Positions 39,388 to 50,155 of a DNA stretch of 64,000 nucleotides are shown one piece after another. Origin of the DNA: Pseudomonas cannabina (GTDB taxonomy: Bacteria; Pseudomonadota; Gammaproteobacteria; Pseudomonadales; Pseudomonadaceae); NCBI RefSeq assembly GCF_900100365.1, contig NZ_FNKU01000001.1, positions 496,001-560,000 on the forward strand, written 5' to 3'. The notes beneath the pieces are model-generated. The model searched no databases. It was not told where the DNA came from and saw only the letters and a list, made by a program, of their open reading frames with translations. Positions within the stretch are counted from its first letter, which is position 1. Each line of letters starts with the position of its first letter. Both the position numbers and the translations under genes were made by a program.

Positions 39388-40143
39388 ATGGAAAAAATAA
39401 AACCGGCCGCGCCCTCATCGGTGCCGCGTCACGTCGCGATTATCATGGATGGTAATAATCGCTGGGCGAAAAAGCGTCTGTTGCCAGGCGTTGCAGGCCA
39501 TAAGGCGGGCGTCGATGCTGTGCGCGCCGTTATCGAGGTCTGTGCCGAAGCCAAGGTTGAAGTGTTGACGTTGTTTGCGTTCTCCAGTGAAAACTGGCAA
39601 CGCCCGGCCGAAGAGGTCGGTGCGCTGATGGAGCTGTTTTTTACGGCCTTGCGGCGTGAAACGAAGCGCCTGAACGAGAATGACATCAGCCTGCGCATCA
39701 TTGGTGATCGTTCGCGCTTTCATCCCGAGCTTCAGGCAGCCATGCGTGAGGCAGAAGTGCGGACGTCAGGTAACAGTCGTTTTGTGCTGCAGATTGCCGC
39801 CAATTACGGCGGTCAGTGGGACATCGCGCAGGCTGCCCAGCGGTTGGCGCGCGAGGTTCAGGCCGGTCATTTGCAGCCGGACGAGATTACGCCCGATCTG
39901 CTGCAGTCCTGTCTTGCCACGGGCGATCTGCCGCTGCCGGACCTGTGCATTCGCACCGGCGGCGAGCACCGCATCAGCAATTTCCTGCTTTGGCAGCTGG
40001 CCTACGCCGAGCTGTACTTCTCCGACCTGTTCTGGCCGGACTTCAAACACTATGCCATGCGCGTTGCGCTGGCAGATTTCGCTTCTCGCCAACGTCGCTT
40101 CGGTAAAACCAGCGAACAGGTAGAAGCTGGAGCCCGGGCTTAA
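39388..40143 (+). CDS. uppS: Undecaprenyl diphosphate synthase (ditrans,polycis-type)
   Basis: The protein has 251 residues. It extends farnesyl diphosphate with IPP to C55 undecaprenyl diphosphate, the carrier for peptidoglycan. The catalytic MDGNNRWAKKR (Asp near residue 20), FAFSSENW and the C-terminal RTGGEHRISNFLLWQLAYAELYF are all conserved. It lies 16 nt after frr and its stop overlaps cdsA by one base (TAATG). UppS supports the isoprenoid/envelope theme of the following genes. Confidence 0.97.
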   Translation: MEKIKPAAPSSVPRHVAIIMDGNNRWAKKRLLPGVAGHKAGVDAVRAVIEVCAEAKVEVLTLFAFSSENWQRPAEEVGALMELFFTALRRETKRLNENDISLRIIGDRSRFHPELQAAMREAEVRTSGNSRFVLQIAANYGGQWDIAQAAQRLAREVQAGHLQPDEITPDLLQSCLATGDLPLPDLCIRTGGEHRISNFLLWQLAYAELYFSDLFWPDFKHYAMRVALADFASRQRRFGKTSEQVEAGARA

Positions 40144-40958
40144 TGCTGAAACAACGGATCATCACGGCACTCATTCTGTTGCCGATTGCCCTCTGCGGCT
40201 TTTTTCTGCTGACCGGCATGTACTTCGCCCTGTTTATCGGGGTTGTCGTCGTTCTGGGCGCCTGGGAATGGGCGCGGCTGGCTGGCTTTGCTGCCCAGTC
40301 GATGCGCGTTGGCTATGCCGCAGTGGTCGCTGTCCTGCTTTTTCTGATGTACCTGCTGCCGGGGCTTGAGCCATGGGTGCTGGTCGCTGCGGTCATCTGG
40401 TGGGGCGTGGCGACGTTTCTGGTGCTTACTTATCCCGATTCCAGCGGCCACTGGGCGAGCGCCGCATGCAAGCTGGTGATCGGTCTGCTGATTTTGCTGC
40501 CGGCCTGGCAGGGGCTGGTGCTGATCAAGCAATGGCCGCTGGGCAACTGGTTGATTCTGGCGGTCATGGTGCTGGTCTGGGCGGCCGACATCGGCGCCTA
40601 TTTTTCCGGAAAGGCATTCGGCAAGCGCAAGCTGGCACCCAAAGTGAGCCCCGGCAAAAGCTGGGAGGGCGTATACGGTGGTCTGGCGGTGAGTCTCGCT
40701 ATCACGGCTGCGGTGGGTATTTCCCGCGACTGGTCTGTCATCCAGTTCATCGCCGCTCTGCTGGGCGCTGCCGTAATTGTCTTCATCTCGGTGATCGGTG
40801 ACCTGACCGAAAGCATGTTCAAGCGCCAGTCAGGGGTCAAGGACAGCAGCAACCTGCTGCCTGGCCACGGCGGGGTGCTGGATCGCATCGACAGCCTGAC
40901 GGCGGCTATCCCGGTATTTGCCGTGCTGCTCTGGGCCGCTGACTGGGGTGTCATGTGA
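40143..40958 (+). CDS. cdsA: Phosphatidate cytidylyltransferase
   Basis: The protein has 271 residues with about eight TM helices. It forms CDP-diacylglycerol from phosphatidate and CTP. The C-terminal CDS signature with [26 protein letters not shown] is intact. The start overlaps the uppS stop, and the stop overlaps the dxr start by 4 nt (GTGA). Confidence 0.96.
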   Translation: MLKQRIITALILLPIALCGFFLLTGMYFALFIGVVVVLGAWEWARLAGFAAQSMRVGYAAVVAVLLFLMYLLPGLEPWVLVAAVIWWGVATFLVLTYPDSSGHWASAACKLVIGLLILLPAWQGLVLIKQWPLGNWLILAVMVLVWAADIGAYFSGKAFGKRKLAPKVSPGKSWEGVYGGLAVSLAITAAVGISRDWSVIQFIAALLGAAVIVFISVIGDLTESMFKRQSGVKDSSNLLPGHGGVLDRIDSLTAAIPVFAVLLWAADWGVM

Positions 40959-42148
40959 GTGCTCCGCAACAGCTCACCATTCTAGGGGCGACCGGTTCCA
41001 TCGGCCTGAGTACTCTGGATGTGGTCGCTCGCCATCCCGCGCTTTATCAGGTGTTCGCGCTGACGGGCTTCAGTCGTCTGAAAGAGCTGCTGGCCTTATG
41101 CATCAGACATACACCGCAATACGCCGTGGTGCCGGATCAGGCGGTCGCGCGTAAATTGCAGGACGATCTTGCCGCTGCCGGGCTCGATACCCGAGTGCTG
41201 GTGGGGGAGCAGGGGCTGTGCGAAGTGGCCGCGCACTCGCAGGTCGATGCGGTGATGGCTGCCATCGTCGGTGCGGCGGGCTTGCGTCCGACTCTGGCGG
41301 CGGTAGAAGCAGGCAAGAAGGTCTTGCTGGCCAATAAAGAGGCGCTGGTCATGTCCGGTGCCCTGTTCATGCAGGCGGTGCAACGAAGTGGGGCCGTGCT
41401 GCTGCCCATCGACAGCGAACACAATGCGATCTTTCAATGCCTGCCTGTCGACTTTTCGCGGGGGCTGGGCGCTGTCGGTGTGCGGCGTGTCATGCTGACT
41501 GCTTCGGGCGGCCCGTTTCGTGAAACGGCCCTTGATCAGTTGCAGAATGTGACCCCTGAGCAGGCCTGTGCGCACCCGGTCTGGTCGATGGGGCGCAAGA
41601 TTTCAGTAGATTCGGCCACGATGATGAACAAGGGGCTCGAGCTGATCGAAGCCTGCTGGCTGTTTGATGCGCGCCCTGATCAGATCGAGGTTGTGATTCA
41701 CCCCCAGAGCGTGATCCACTCGCTGGTCGATTATGTCGATGGCTCGGTTCTGGCCCAGTTGGGCAATCCCGACATGCGCACGCCAATCGCCCATACACTG
41801 GCCTGGCCTGCACGTGTAGACTCCGGCGTAGCGCCGCTGGATCTGTTTCGCATCGGGCAGCTGGATTTTCAGGCGCCGGACGAAGGCCGATTCCCGTGTC
41901 TGCGGCTGGCGCGGCAGGCGGCAGAAGCCGGTGGCAGCGCGCCCGCCATGCTCAATGCCTCCAATGAAGTGGCCGTCGCGGCATTCCTTGATCGGCGTAT
42001 TCGCTACCCGGAAATCGCCGGTATGATCGAGGATGTCCTGAATCAGGAGCCCGTGATCGCTGTCGAGGTGCTCGATACGGTTTTCGCGGTGGATGCGAAA
42101 GCGCGTTTGCTGGCAGGCCAATGGCTTGAAAGAAACGGCCGGCAGTGA
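40955..42148 (+). CDS. dxr: 1-deoxy-D-xylulose 5-phosphate reductoisomerase
   Basis: The protein has 397 residues. It converts DXP to MEP with NADPH, the first committed step of the non-mevalonate isoprenoid pathway; ispD of the same pathway is at 61.65 kb. The NADPH loop [11 protein letters not shown] starts at about residue 10. The KEALVMSG and [13 protein letters not shown] (metal-binding) motifs and the substrate loop GGPFRET are conserved. The start is GTG at 40955 within GTGA, coupled to cdsA. Confidence 0.96.
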   Translation: MSAPQQLTILGATGSIGLSTLDVVARHPALYQVFALTGFSRLKELLALCIRHTPQYAVVPDQAVARKLQDDLAAAGLDTRVLVGEQGLCEVAAHSQVDAVMAAIVGAAGLRPTLAAVEAGKKVLLANKEALVMSGALFMQAVQRSGAVLLPIDSEHNAIFQCLPVDFSRGLGAVGVRRVMLTASGGPFRETALDQLQNVTPEQACAHPVWSMGRKISVDSATMMNKGLELIEACWLFDARPDQIEVVIHPQSVIHSLVDYVDGSVLAQLGNPDMRTPIAHTLAWPARVDSGVAPLDLFRIGQLDFQAPDEGRFPCLRLARQAAEAGGSAPAMLNASNEVAVAAFLDRRIRYPEIAGMIEDVLNQEPVIAVEVLDTVFAVDAKARLLAGQWLERNGRQ

Positions 42149-42254
42149 TCGCCGCCGTATGAATGAAAGGGTTGTTGTGGTACGTCAACAGCAGCCCGCG
42201 CAGGCGTGCGCTGATTAACACACTGACCGACCAGTCGGTACCTGGAGAAGATTG

Positions 42255-43607
42255 ATGAGCGCTCTGTACATGATTCTCGGCACCCTGATTGCGCTGGGTG
42301 TGTTGGTGACCTTCCACGAGTTCGGCCACTTCTGGGTGGCGCGGCGCTGTGGCGTCAAGGTGCTGCGTTTTTCGGTGGGCTTCGGCACGCCGCTGGTGCG
42401 CTGGCACGACCGTCAGGGCACCGAGTACATGATTGCCGCGATTCCGCTGGGCGGTTATGTGAAGATGCTCGACGAGCGTGAGGGCAATGTCCCGCCCGAA
42501 CTGGCCGATCAGGCCTTCAACCGCAAGACGGTCGGGCAGCGCATAGCGATTGTGATCGCCGGTCCGACGGCCAACTTCCTGCTGGCCATCGCGTTCTTCT
42601 GGGTGCTGGCGATGATGGGCAGCGAACAGGTTCGCCCCGTGATCGGCAACGTCGAGCCTGGCAGTATCGCTCAGCAGGCCGGCTTGACGTCCGGCCATGA
42701 AATCGTTGCAGTCGATGGCGAGCCTACTTCCGGCTGGGCTGCGGTCAACCTGCAACTGGTTCGCCGGCTGGGTGAAAGCGGCACCATCGCGCTCAAGCTC
42801 AGGGATCAGGGCTCGACGGTCGATACATCCCGCGAGCTGGTGCTGAACGACTGGCTCAGAGGTGCCGAGGAGCCTGATCCGATCAAGTCGCTGGGGATTC
42901 GCCCGTGGCGTCCGGCCCTGCCGCCGGTACTGGCAGAAATTGATCCAAAAGGTCCGGCGCAGAGTGCCGGGCTCAAGACCGGTGATCGTCTGGTGTCGAT
43001 GGACGGTCAGCCCCTCAATGAGTGGCAGCAGGTTGTCGACCGGGTGCGTGAGCGGCCGCAAGCCGTTGTGTCGATGCGCATCGAGCGTGATGGCGTGCAA
43101 ATGGACGTGCCGGTGACCCTCGCCGCCAAAGGTGAGGGCAAGGCTGCCGCAGGTTATCTGGGTGCCGGGGTAAAAGCTGTCGATTGGCCACCAGAAATGT
43201 TGCGTGAGGTCAGCTACGGTCCTTTCGCCGCGATGGCCGAAGGTGTAAAGCGCACCTGGAGCATGAGCGTGCTGACTCTGGACTCGCTCAAGAAAATGTT
43301 GTTCGGCGAGCTCTCGGTAAAAAACTTGAGTGGACCGATAACCATTGCTAAAGTGGCGGGCGCTTCGGCCCAGTCGGGTTTTGGAGATTTTCTGAACTTC
43401 CTCGCTTATCTGAGTATAAGCCTCGGAGTTCTGAATCTGCTGCCCATTCCTGTCCTGGACGGGGGGCACTTGCTGTTTTACCTGATCGAGTGGGCGCGTG
43501 GTCGTCCCCTGTCGGAAAAGGTACAGGGTTGGGGTGCACAGATCGGTATCAGTCTGGTGGTGGGCGTCATGTTGCTCGCACTGGTCAACGATCTGGGCCG
43601 ATTGTAA
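42255..43607 (+). CDS. rseP: Intramembrane site-2 protease RseP
   Basis: The protein has 450 residues from ATG 42255 (GGAG seven bases upstream; a TTG three bases earlier is rejected). It cleaves the transmembrane anti-sigma factor (MucA/RseA) in the envelope stress pathway. The zinc motif HEFGH is in the first TM helix (about residues 21-25). Two tandem PDZ domains follow (about 115-200 and 205-290). The LDG motif LPIPVLDGGHLL gives the third ligand. It precedes bamA, whose product it helps monitor. Confidence 0.95.
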   Translation: MSALYMILGTLIALGVLVTFHEFGHFWVARRCGVKVLRFSVGFGTPLVRWHDRQGTEYMIAAIPLGGYVKMLDEREGNVPPELADQAFNRKTVGQRIAIVIAGPTANFLLAIAFFWVLAMMGSEQVRPVIGNVEPGSIAQQAGLTSGHEIVAVDGEPTSGWAAVNLQLVRRLGESGTIALKLRDQGSTVDTSRELVLNDWLRGAEEPDPIKSLGIRPWRPALPPVLAEIDPKGPAQSAGLKTGDRLVSMDGQPLNEWQQVVDRVRERPQAVVSMRIERDGVQMDVPVTLAAKGEGKAAAGYLGAGVKAVDWPPEMLREVSYGPFAAMAEGVKRTWSMSVLTLDSLKKMLFGELSVKNLSGPITIAKVAGASAQSGFGDFLNFLAYLSISLGVLNLLPIPVLDGGHLLFYLIEWARGRPLSEKVQGWGAQIGISLVVGVMLLALVNDLGRL

Positions 43608-43627
43608 AGCGTTGCCGAGTTGCGAAT

Positions 43628-43646
43628 CTGCCGCATTTTGCGGCAG
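43628..43646. terminator. Short hairpin between rseP and bamA
   Basis: CTGCCGC/GCGGCAG with an ATTTT loop and a following TTTGTTTATT is a modest terminator or attenuator. It lies 21 nt after rseP. Confidence 0.55.
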
Positions 43647-43681
43647 TTTGTTTATTGCCAGTTGGAATAAGAAAGGACTTC

Positions 43682-46069
43682 ATGAAACGTCTGCTGCTAA
43701 CTGCGGTTCTTTCCGCACTGATGATCGCTGAAGTTCACGCCGAGTCCTTCACCATCTCCGATATCCGTGTCAACGGCCTGCAGCGGGTTTCCGCGGGCAG
43801 CGTCTTTGGTGCGCTGCCGCTGAACGTAGGCGAGCAGGCGGATGACGGTCGTCTGGTCGATGCTATCCGTTCGTTGTTCAAAACCGGTTTCTTTCAAGAC
43901 ATCCAGCTGGGTCGTGATGGCAATGTGCTCGTCATCAACGTCGTTGAGCGCCCGTCGGTTGCCAGTATCGAAATCGAGGGCAACAAGGCCATTTCGACTG
44001 AAGACCTGATGAAAGGCCTGAAACAGTCCGGTCTTGCCGAAGGTGAAATTTTTCAGCGTGCGACCCTTGAAGGTGTGCGTAACGAGCTGCAACGCCAATA
44101 CGTTGCCCAGGGCCGTTATTCCGCCACGGTTGACGCCGAGGTCGTACCTCAGCCGCGCAACCGCGTAGGCCTGAAAATCGATATCAATGAAGGCACCGTT
44201 GCCTCCATTCAGCACATCAACGTGGTCGGCAACACCGTCTTCTCCGACGAAGACCTGACCGACCTGTTCGAACTCAAGACCAGCAACTGGCTCTCGTTCT
44301 TCAAGAACGATGACAAGTATGCGCGCGAGAAGCTGTCTGGCGACCTCGAGCGTCTGCGTTCGTACTACCTCGATCGCGGCTATATCAACATGGATATCGC
44401 CTCGACTCAGGTGTCGATCACGCCTGACAAGAAGAACGTGTACATCACGGTCAACGTCAACGAAGGCGAGAAGTACAGCGTCAAGTCGGTCAAACTCAGC
44501 GGCGACCTGAAAGTACCTGAAGATCAGGTCAAATCCCTGCTGCTGGTTCAGCCGGGGCAGGTTTTCTCGCGCAAGGTCATGACCACGACTTCCGAGCTGA
44601 TCACCCGTCGTCTGGGCAACGAAGGCTACACGTTCGCCAACGTCAACGGCGTGCCGACGCCGAACAACGAAGACCACACGGTCGACATCACGTTTGTGGT
44701 CGATCCTGGCAAGCGCGCTTACGTCAACCGCATCAACTACCGGGGCAACACCAAGTCGGAAGACGAAGTGCTGCGTCGCGAAATGCGTCAGATGGAAGGT
44801 GGCTGGGCTTCTACCTACCTGATCGATCAATCGAAAACCCGTCTTGATCGCCTGGGCTTCTTCAAGGAAGTCAACGTCGAAACGCCGCCTGTTCCGGGCA
44901 CCGATGACCAGGTGGACGTGAACTACGCCGTTGAAGAGCAAGCGTCCGGCTCGATCACCGCCAGCGTCGGCTTTGCACAGAGTGCCGGCCTGATCCTGGG
45001 TGGTTCGATCAGCCAGAACAACTTCCTGGGTACGGGTAACAAGGTCAGCATCGGCTTGACTCGCAGTGAATACCAGAGCCGTTACAACTTCAGCTACGTC
45101 GATCCGTACTACACGCCGGACGGTGTCAGCCTGGGTTACAGCGCGTTCTACCGCACCACCAACTACGATGACCTCGACGTTGATGTGGCAAGCTACGCAG
45201 TAGATAGCCTGGGTGCCGGTATCAACCTCGGCTACCCGATCAGCGAGACCTCGCGCCTGACCTACGGTCTGACCGTGCAGCAGGATGAGATCAAGACCGG
45301 CCGTTACACCGTTGACGAGATTTTTGACTTCGTTGACAAGGAAGGCGACAAGTACCTGAACTTCAAGGGCTCGGTCGGCTGGTCTGAATCGACGCTGAAC
45401 AAAGGTGTGCTGGCGACCCGTGGTCACTCGCAAAGCCTGGTGTTCGAATCCACCTTGCCAGGCAGCGACCTGTCGTTCTTCAAGCTGGATTACCGAGCTC
45501 AGTACTTCCACCCGATCACCGACAGCTACACCCTGCGTCTGCACACCGAGCTGGGTTATGGCGACGGCTACGGTTCGACCTCGGGTCTGCCGTTCTACGA
45601 GAACTACTACGCTGGTGGCTTCAACTCGGTTCGTGGCTTCAAGGACAGCACGCTGGGGCCGCGTAGTACTCCGAGCCGGGGTGCTGCGGTGACAGGCAAT
45701 CAGGGTACGTCAGCCGATCCTGACCAGGATCCACTGCCGTTCGGCGGTAACGCTCTGGTTCAGGGCGGCGTAGAAGTCATGTTCCCGCTGCCGTTCGTCA
45801 AAGATCAGCGTTCGCTGCGTACTTCCGTTTTCTGGGATGTCGGTAACGTATTTGACACCAAGTGCGACTCGAGCAGAACGACAGGCAACGGCAAGAAAGT
45901 CGAGTGTAACGACATCGATCTGTCCGGCATGGCCAGCTCTGTTGGTATCGGCGTCACCTGGATCACTGCGCTCGGTCCTTTGAGCTTCGCCTTGGCGATG
46001 CCGATCAAGAAGCCGGACGACGAAGCAGAAACTCAGGTCTTCCAATTCTCCCTGGGTCAGACGTTCTAA
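43682..46069 (+). CDS. bamA: Outer membrane protein assembly factor BamA
   Basis: The protein has 795 residues from ATG 43682, where a signal peptide (MKRLLLTAVLSALMIAEVHA) starts; the long upstream frame overlaps rseP and is rejected. It is the central subunit of the BAM complex that inserts beta-barrel proteins into the outer membrane. Five POTRA domains occupy about residues 22-420, the first beginning FTISDIRVNGLQRV. A 16-stranded Omp85 barrel follows, with the lid motif VRGF (SVRGFKDST). The C-terminal residue is Phe after LGQT. It is flanked by rseP and skp. Confidence 0.97.
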   Translation: MKRLLLTAVLSALMIAEVHAESFTISDIRVNGLQRVSAGSVFGALPLNVGEQADDGRLVDAIRSLFKTGFFQDIQLGRDGNVLVINVVERPSVASIEIEGNKAISTEDLMKGLKQSGLAEGEIFQRATLEGVRNELQRQYVAQGRYSATVDAEVVPQPRNRVGLKIDINEGTVASIQHINVVGNTVFSDEDLTDLFELKTSNWLSFFKNDDKYAREKLSGDLERLRSYYLDRGYINMDIASTQVSITPDKKNVYITVNVNEGEKYSVKSVKLSGDLKVPEDQVKSLLLVQPGQVFSRKVMTTTSELITRRLGNEGYTFANVNGVPTPNNEDHTVDITFVVDPGKRAYVNRINYRGNTKSEDEVLRREMRQMEGGWASTYLIDQSKTRLDRLGFFKEVNVETPPVPGTDDQVDVNYAVEEQASGSITASVGFAQSAGLILGGSISQNNFLGTGNKVSIGLTRSEYQSRYNFSYVDPYYTPDGVSLGYSAFYRTTNYDDLDVDVASYAVDSLGAGINLGYPISETSRLTYGLTVQQDEIKTGRYTVDEIFDFVDKEGDKYLNFKGSVGWSESTLNKGVLATRGHSQSLVFESTLPGSDLSFFKLDYRAQYFHPITDSYTLRLHTELGYGDGYGSTSGLPFYENYYAGGFNSVRGFKDSTLGPRSTPSRGAAVTGNQGTSADPDQDPLPFGGNALVQGGVEVMFPLPFVKDQRSLRTSVFWDVGNVFDTKCDSSRTTGNGKKVECNDIDLSGMASSVGIGVTWITALGPLSFALAMPIKKPDDEAETQVFQFSLGQTF

Positions 46070-46114
46070 GCGTCTGATCTGTGATAACGCAACGAATTTT
46101 GTAGGAGTTGTATT

Positions 46115-46618
46115 GTGCGTAAGTTGACTCAATTGGTAATGCTGGCCACCGTCCTGGTCGCCAGCCCTGCATTTGCTGACATGAAAATCGCTGTCCTGAA
46201 CTATCAGATGGCTTTGCTGGAATCCGACGCTGCCAAGCGTTATGCAGTAGACGCCGAGAAAAAATTCGGCCCGCAACTGACCAAGCTGAAGAGCCTGGAA
46301 AGCAGCGCCAAGGGTATTCAGGACCGTCTGGTAAGCGGCGGCGACAAGATGGCTCAGCCTGAGCGCGAACGTCTGGAGCTTGAGTTCAAGCAAAAGGCGC
46401 GTGACTTCCAGTTCCAGTCCAAGGAACTGAACGAAGCCAAGGCTGTTGCAGACCGTGAAATGCTCAAGCAACTGAAGCCGAAGCTGGATCAGGCTGTTGA
46501 AGAAGTCATCAAAAAAGGTGGTTTCGATCTGGTCTTCGAGCGCGGTGCAGTGATTGACGTCAAGCCTCAGTATGACGTGACTCGCCAGGTCATCGAGCGC
46601 ATGAACCAGCTGAAGTAA
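46115..46618 (+). CDS. skp: OmpH/Skp-family periplasmic chaperone
   Basis: The protein has 167 residues. A GTG start at 46115 has TAGGAG ahead of it. The signal peptide ends at SPAFA. The mature part has the short beta-strand core [15 protein letters not shown] and two long alpha-helical arms rich in Lys and Glu, as in Skp/OmpH, which holds unfolded outer membrane proteins for BamA. The C-terminal [27 protein letters not shown] segment is conserved in the family. lpxD follows after 2 nt. Confidence 0.94.
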   Translation: MRKLTQLVMLATVLVASPAFADMKIAVLNYQMALLESDAAKRYAVDAEKKFGPQLTKLKSLESSAKGIQDRLVSGGDKMAQPERERLELEFKQKARDFQFQSKELNEAKAVADREMLKQLKPKLDQAVEEVIKKGGFDLVFERGAVIDVKPQYDVTRQVIERMNQLK

Positions 46619-46620
46619 CC

Positions 46621-47676
46621 ATGAGCATAACCATCAAGCTCGGCCAGTTAGCCGAGTTCCTTGGCGCCACGTTGCGTGGCGACAAGGACAGGGAAATCAC
46701 CGGGCTGGCCGCTCTAGAAGAGGCCGGCCCTGGTCAGATCAGCTTCCTGGCAAAACCTCAATACCGCAAATACCTGGCTAGTGCGCAAGCGGCTGCCTTG
46801 CTGCTCAAGCCGGCAGATGCCGATGGCTACGCCGGGGATGCACTGCTGGTTCCAGATCCGTACCTGGCCTACGCGCGTATTTCGCATTTTTTCGATCCCA
46901 AGCCGAAAAGCCCGGCGGGCGTGCATCCCACTGCCGTCATTGCTGAGGACGCTCAGGTTGATCCGGCCGCCAGCATTGGTGCTTTTGCTGTGATCGAGAG
47001 CGGTGCACGCATTGCAGCAGGTGTCACCATCGGTGCGCATTGCTTCGTCGGCGCCCGTAGCGAAATCGGTGAGGGTGGCTGGCTGGCACCGCGTGTGACG
47101 CTCTACCACGACGTTCGCATCGGCAAGCGCGTGGTCATTCAGTCAGGCGCGGTGCTGGGGGGCGAAGGTTTCGGTTTTGCCAACGAGAAGGGTGTCTGGC
47201 AGAAGATCGCTCAAATAGGCGGCGTTACCCTGGGCGATGATGTCGAGATCGGTGTCAATACGGCGATTGACCGTGGTGCACTGGCCGACACGCGTATCGG
47301 CAACGGTGTGAAGCTGGACAACCAGATTCAGATCGCCCACAACGTGCAGATTGGTGATCACACGGCGATGGCGGCCTGTGTCGGTATTTCCGGAAGCACG
47401 AAAATCGGCAAGCATTGCATGCTCGCAGGCGGCGTCGGGTTGGTCGGGCATATCGAGATTTGTGATGGCGTCTTCATTACTGGCATGACCATGGTCACGC
47501 ACTCCATTACCGAGCCGGGTTCCTACTCCTCGGGTACGGCGATGCAGCCTGCGGCCGAATGGCGAAAGAGTGCGGCTCGCCTGCGCAAGATCGACGACAT
47601 GGCGCGACGTCTGCAAAAGCTCGAAAAGGTTGTCGAGACGGTGACCTCCCCGGGTGATCGCTCATCTGATGGCTGA
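46621..47676 (+). CDS. lpxD: UDP-3-O-acylglucosamine N-acyltransferase
   Basis: The protein has 351 residues. It adds the N-linked acyl chain in the third step of lipid A synthesis. An N-terminal uridine-binding domain ([13 protein letters not shown]) is followed by a left-handed beta-helix. Hexapeptides such as [22 protein letters not shown] occur, and the catalytic His lies in [17 protein letters not shown]. The C-terminal helix is present. It starts 2 nt after skp. A 109-nt spacer without further genes separates it from fabZ. Confidence 0.96.
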   Translation: MSITIKLGQLAEFLGATLRGDKDREITGLAALEEAGPGQISFLAKPQYRKYLASAQAAALLLKPADADGYAGDALLVPDPYLAYARISHFFDPKPKSPAGVHPTAVIAEDAQVDPAASIGAFAVIESGARIAAGVTIGAHCFVGARSEIGEGGWLAPRVTLYHDVRIGKRVVIQSGAVLGGEGFGFANEKGVWQKIAQIGGVTLGDDVEIGVNTAIDRGALADTRIGNGVKLDNQIQIAHNVQIGDHTAMAACVGISGSTKIGKHCMLAGGVGLVGHIEICDGVFITGMTMVTHSITEPGSYSSGTAMQPAAEWRKSAARLRKIDDMARRLQKLEKVVETVTSPGDRSSDG

Positions 47677-47785
47677 TACCTTTTTAATATCAAGCGTGCA
47701 CAGTCGATAAACTGCCTCCTTGATGTAGAGGGGTGCTGCGCAGTCGCGACGCACTCCTAATCTTTACTACAGGCTTCCCCTCGAA

Positions 47786-48226
47786 ATGATGGACATCAAA
47801 GAAATTCGCGAATACCTGCCTCATCGTTACCCGTTCCTGCTGGTGGATCGAGTGACCGAGCTGGATATCGAGAACAAGAACATTCGCGCGTACAAGAATG
47901 TCAGTGTCAACGAGCCTTTTTTCAACGGTCATTTCCCTGAGCATCCAATCATGCCAGGTGTTTTGATCATCGAAGCAATGGCGCAGGCGGCCGGTATCCT
48001 TGCGTTCAAGATGCTCGACACCAAGCCGTCAGACGGTACACTTTATTATTTCGTGGGCTCGGACAAACTGCGTTTCCGTCACCCGGTTCTGCCGGGCGAC
48101 CAGCTGATTCTTGAAGCCAGGTTCCTGAGCTGCAAGCGCCAGATCTGGAAGTTCGAATGCAAGGCCACGGTTGATGGCAAGGCCGTATGCTCCGCCGAAA
48201 TCATCTGTGCGGAACGTAAACTATGA
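47786..48226 (+). CDS. fabZ: 3-hydroxyacyl-[ACP] dehydratase FabZ
   Basis: The protein has 146 residues. It dehydrates 3-hydroxyacyl-ACP in fatty acid elongation, competing with LpxA for the same substrate. The hot-dog fold motif [11 protein letters not shown] and the active-site [25 protein letters not shown] (His and Glu) are plain. Two adjacent Met codons begin it; the first is used. It overlaps lpxA by 4 nt. Confidence 0.97.
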   Translation: MMDIKEIREYLPHRYPFLLVDRVTELDIENKNIRAYKNVSVNEPFFNGHFPEHPIMPGVLIIEAMAQAAGILAFKMLDTKPSDGTLYYFVGSDKLRFRHPVLPGDQLILEARFLSCKRQIWKFECKATVDGKAVCSAEIICAERKL

Positions 48227-48999
48227 GTTTGATTGACTCTCGCGCAATCATCGATCCGACGGCCGTTCTGGCCGACAACGTTGAGGTCGGCCCGTGGTCG
48301 ATCATCGGAGCCGGTGTGGAAATTGGCGAGGGTACAGTCATCGGTCCGCACGTGGTCCTCAAGGGGCCAACGAAGATCGGCAAGCACAACCGCATCTACC
48401 AGTTTTCATCGGTGGGCGAAGACACGCCTGATCTCAAGTACAAGGGCGAAGAAACCCGTCTGGTGATCGGTGATCACAATGTCATTCGCGAAGGCGTGAC
48501 CATTCACCGCGGCACCGTTCAGGACCGCGCTGAAACCACGCTGGGTGATCACAACCTGATCATGGCTTATGCACACATCGGCCATGACAGTGTGATCGGC
48601 AATCATGTGATTCTGGTCAACAACACGGCGTTGGCCGGCCATGTGCACGTCGACGACTGGGCGATTCTGTCCGGTTTCACCCTTGTGCATCAGTTCTGTC
48701 ATATCGGTGCCCACAGCTTTTCCGGAATGGGCACGGCCATCGGCAAGGATGTTCCTGCGTTTGTCACGGTGTTCGGCAACCCGGCCGAGGCGCGCAGCAT
48801 GAACTTCGAGGGCATGCGTCGTCGAGGTTTCTCCGAAGACGCGATTCATGCGCTGCGCAGAGCCTACAAAACGGTTTATCGCCAGGGGCTGACCATTGAT
48901 CAGGCGCTGACCGAGCTGGCAGAACCTGCGGCACAGTTTCCTGAAGTCGCGGTGTTTCTCGAATCCATTCAGACATCGACTCGCGGCATCATTCGTTAA
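48223..48999 (+). CDS. lpxA: UDP-N-acetylglucosamine acyltransferase LpxA
   Basis: The protein has 258 residues. It transfers R-3-hydroxyacyl to UDP-GlcNAc, the first lipid A step. Left-handed beta-helix hexapeptides start at [26 protein letters not shown]. The catalytic His is in [20 protein letters not shown] near residue 122. The C-terminal helical domain is complete. It begins within the fabZ stop (ATGA) and ends 2 nt before lpxB. Confidence 0.97.
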   Translation: MSLIDSRAIIDPTAVLADNVEVGPWSIIGAGVEIGEGTVIGPHVVLKGPTKIGKHNRIYQFSSVGEDTPDLKYKGEETRLVIGDHNVIREGVTIHRGTVQDRAETTLGDHNLIMAYAHIGHDSVIGNHVILVNNTALAGHVHVDDWAILSGFTLVHQFCHIGAHSFSGMGTAIGKDVPAFVTVFGNPAEARSMNFEGMRRRGFSEDAIHALRRAYKTVYRQGLTIDQALTELAEPAAQFPEVAVFLESIQTSTRGIIR

Positions 49000-49001
49000 T
49001 C

Positions 49002-50144
49002 ATGACCAGCCCATTACGCATTGCTCTGGTCGCTGGCGAAGCCTCCGGCGATATCCTTGGCTCCGGTCTGATGCGGGCCATCAAGGCGCGCAACCCCGAT
49101 GTTCAGTTCATTGGCGTGGGTGGGCCGCTGATGGAGGCGGAGGGCATGCAGTCGTACTTCCCGATGGAGCGTCTGTCGGTGATGGGGCTGGTGGAAGTGC
49201 TCGGTCGGCTGCGTGAGCTGTTGGCGCGGCGCAAACTGCTGGTGCAGACGCTGATCAACGAAAATCCTGATGCCTTCATCGGTATCGATGCGCCTGACTT
49301 CACGCTCAATATCGAACTGCAATTGCGTCGCGCCGGTATCAAGACCGTGCATTACGTCAGCCCGTCGGTCTGGGCCTGGCGTCAGAAGCGGGTCTTGAAG
49401 ATTCGCGAAGGCTGCGACCTGATGCTGACGCTGCTGCCGTTCGAGGCGCGTTTCTACGAAGAGAAGGGCGTGCCGGTGCGGTTTGTCGGCCATCCGCTGG
49501 CCGATACCATTCCTCTCGAATCCGATCGTGACGCGGCGCGCGCGCAACTGGGCTTCCCTGTGCAGGGGCCGGTTGTGGCGCTGATGCCGGGCAGCCGGGG
49601 CGGCGAAGTGGGTCGTCTGGGGACGCTGTTTTTCGATGCGGCCGAGCGGCTGCTGGCCGAGCGACCCACGCTGCGCTTCGTGCTGCCGTGTGCCAGCCCG
49701 CAACGGCGCGTCCAGGTCGAAGAACTGTTGCAAGGTCGAAATCTGCCCGTCACATTGCTCGACGGTCAGTCGCACGTGGCACTGGCCGCCTGTGATGCGG
49801 TTCTGATCGCGTCCGGTACCGCCACGCTGGAAGCTCTGCTCTACAAGCGGCCGATGGTCGTTGCCTACCGGATGGCACCGCTGACGTTCTGGATTCTCAA
49901 ACGGCTGGTCAAAAGCCCTTACGTGTCGCTGCCGAACCTGCTGGCCCAGCGCTTGCTGGTGCCGGAGCTGCTACAGGACGATGCCACTGCCGAAACGCTG
50001 GCCAGCACGCTGCTGCCACTGATCGACGACGGGCATGCGCAAACCGCAGGTTTTGACGAGATTCACCGGGACCTGCGCCGTGATGCATCGAATCAGGCAG
50101 CAGACGCCGTACTGGGCCTGCTCGGCCGGTCATCCTCACTGTGA
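49002..50144 (+). CDS. lpxB: Lipid-A-disaccharide synthase
   Basis: The protein has 380 residues. It condenses UDP-2,3-diacylglucosamine with lipid X to the lipid A disaccharide; it is a GT19 family peripheral membrane enzyme. [17 protein letters not shown] at the N-terminus and the [14 protein letters not shown] and [11 protein letters not shown] motifs are diagnostic. It follows lpxA at 2 nt and is linked to rnhB by an overlapping GTGA or a 15-nt gap, depending on the rnhB start. Confidence 0.97.
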   Translation: MTSPLRIALVAGEASGDILGSGLMRAIKARNPDVQFIGVGGPLMEAEGMQSYFPMERLSVMGLVEVLGRLRELLARRKLLVQTLINENPDAFIGIDAPDFTLNIELQLRRAGIKTVHYVSPSVWAWRQKRVLKIREGCDLMLTLLPFEARFYEEKGVPVRFVGHPLADTIPLESDRDAARAQLGFPVQGPVVALMPGSRGGEVGRLGTLFFDAAERLLAERPTLRFVLPCASPQRRVQVEELLQGRNLPVTLLDGQSHVALAACDAVLIASGTATLEALLYKRPMVVAYRMAPLTFWILKRLVKSPYVSLPNLLAQRLLVPELLQDDATAETLASTLLPLIDDGHAQTAGFDEIHRDLRRDASNQAADAVLGLLGRSSSL

Positions 50145-50155
50145 GTTCGCTTACC

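Noticed and set aside
43490..43681. N-terminal extension of BamA overlapping rseP
   Set aside because: It would hide the signal peptide and overlap the end of rseP in another frame.
43697..45544. A 615-codon frame antisense to bamA
   Set aside because: bamA has signal peptide, POTRA and barrel features; the antisense frame is a coding-bias shadow.
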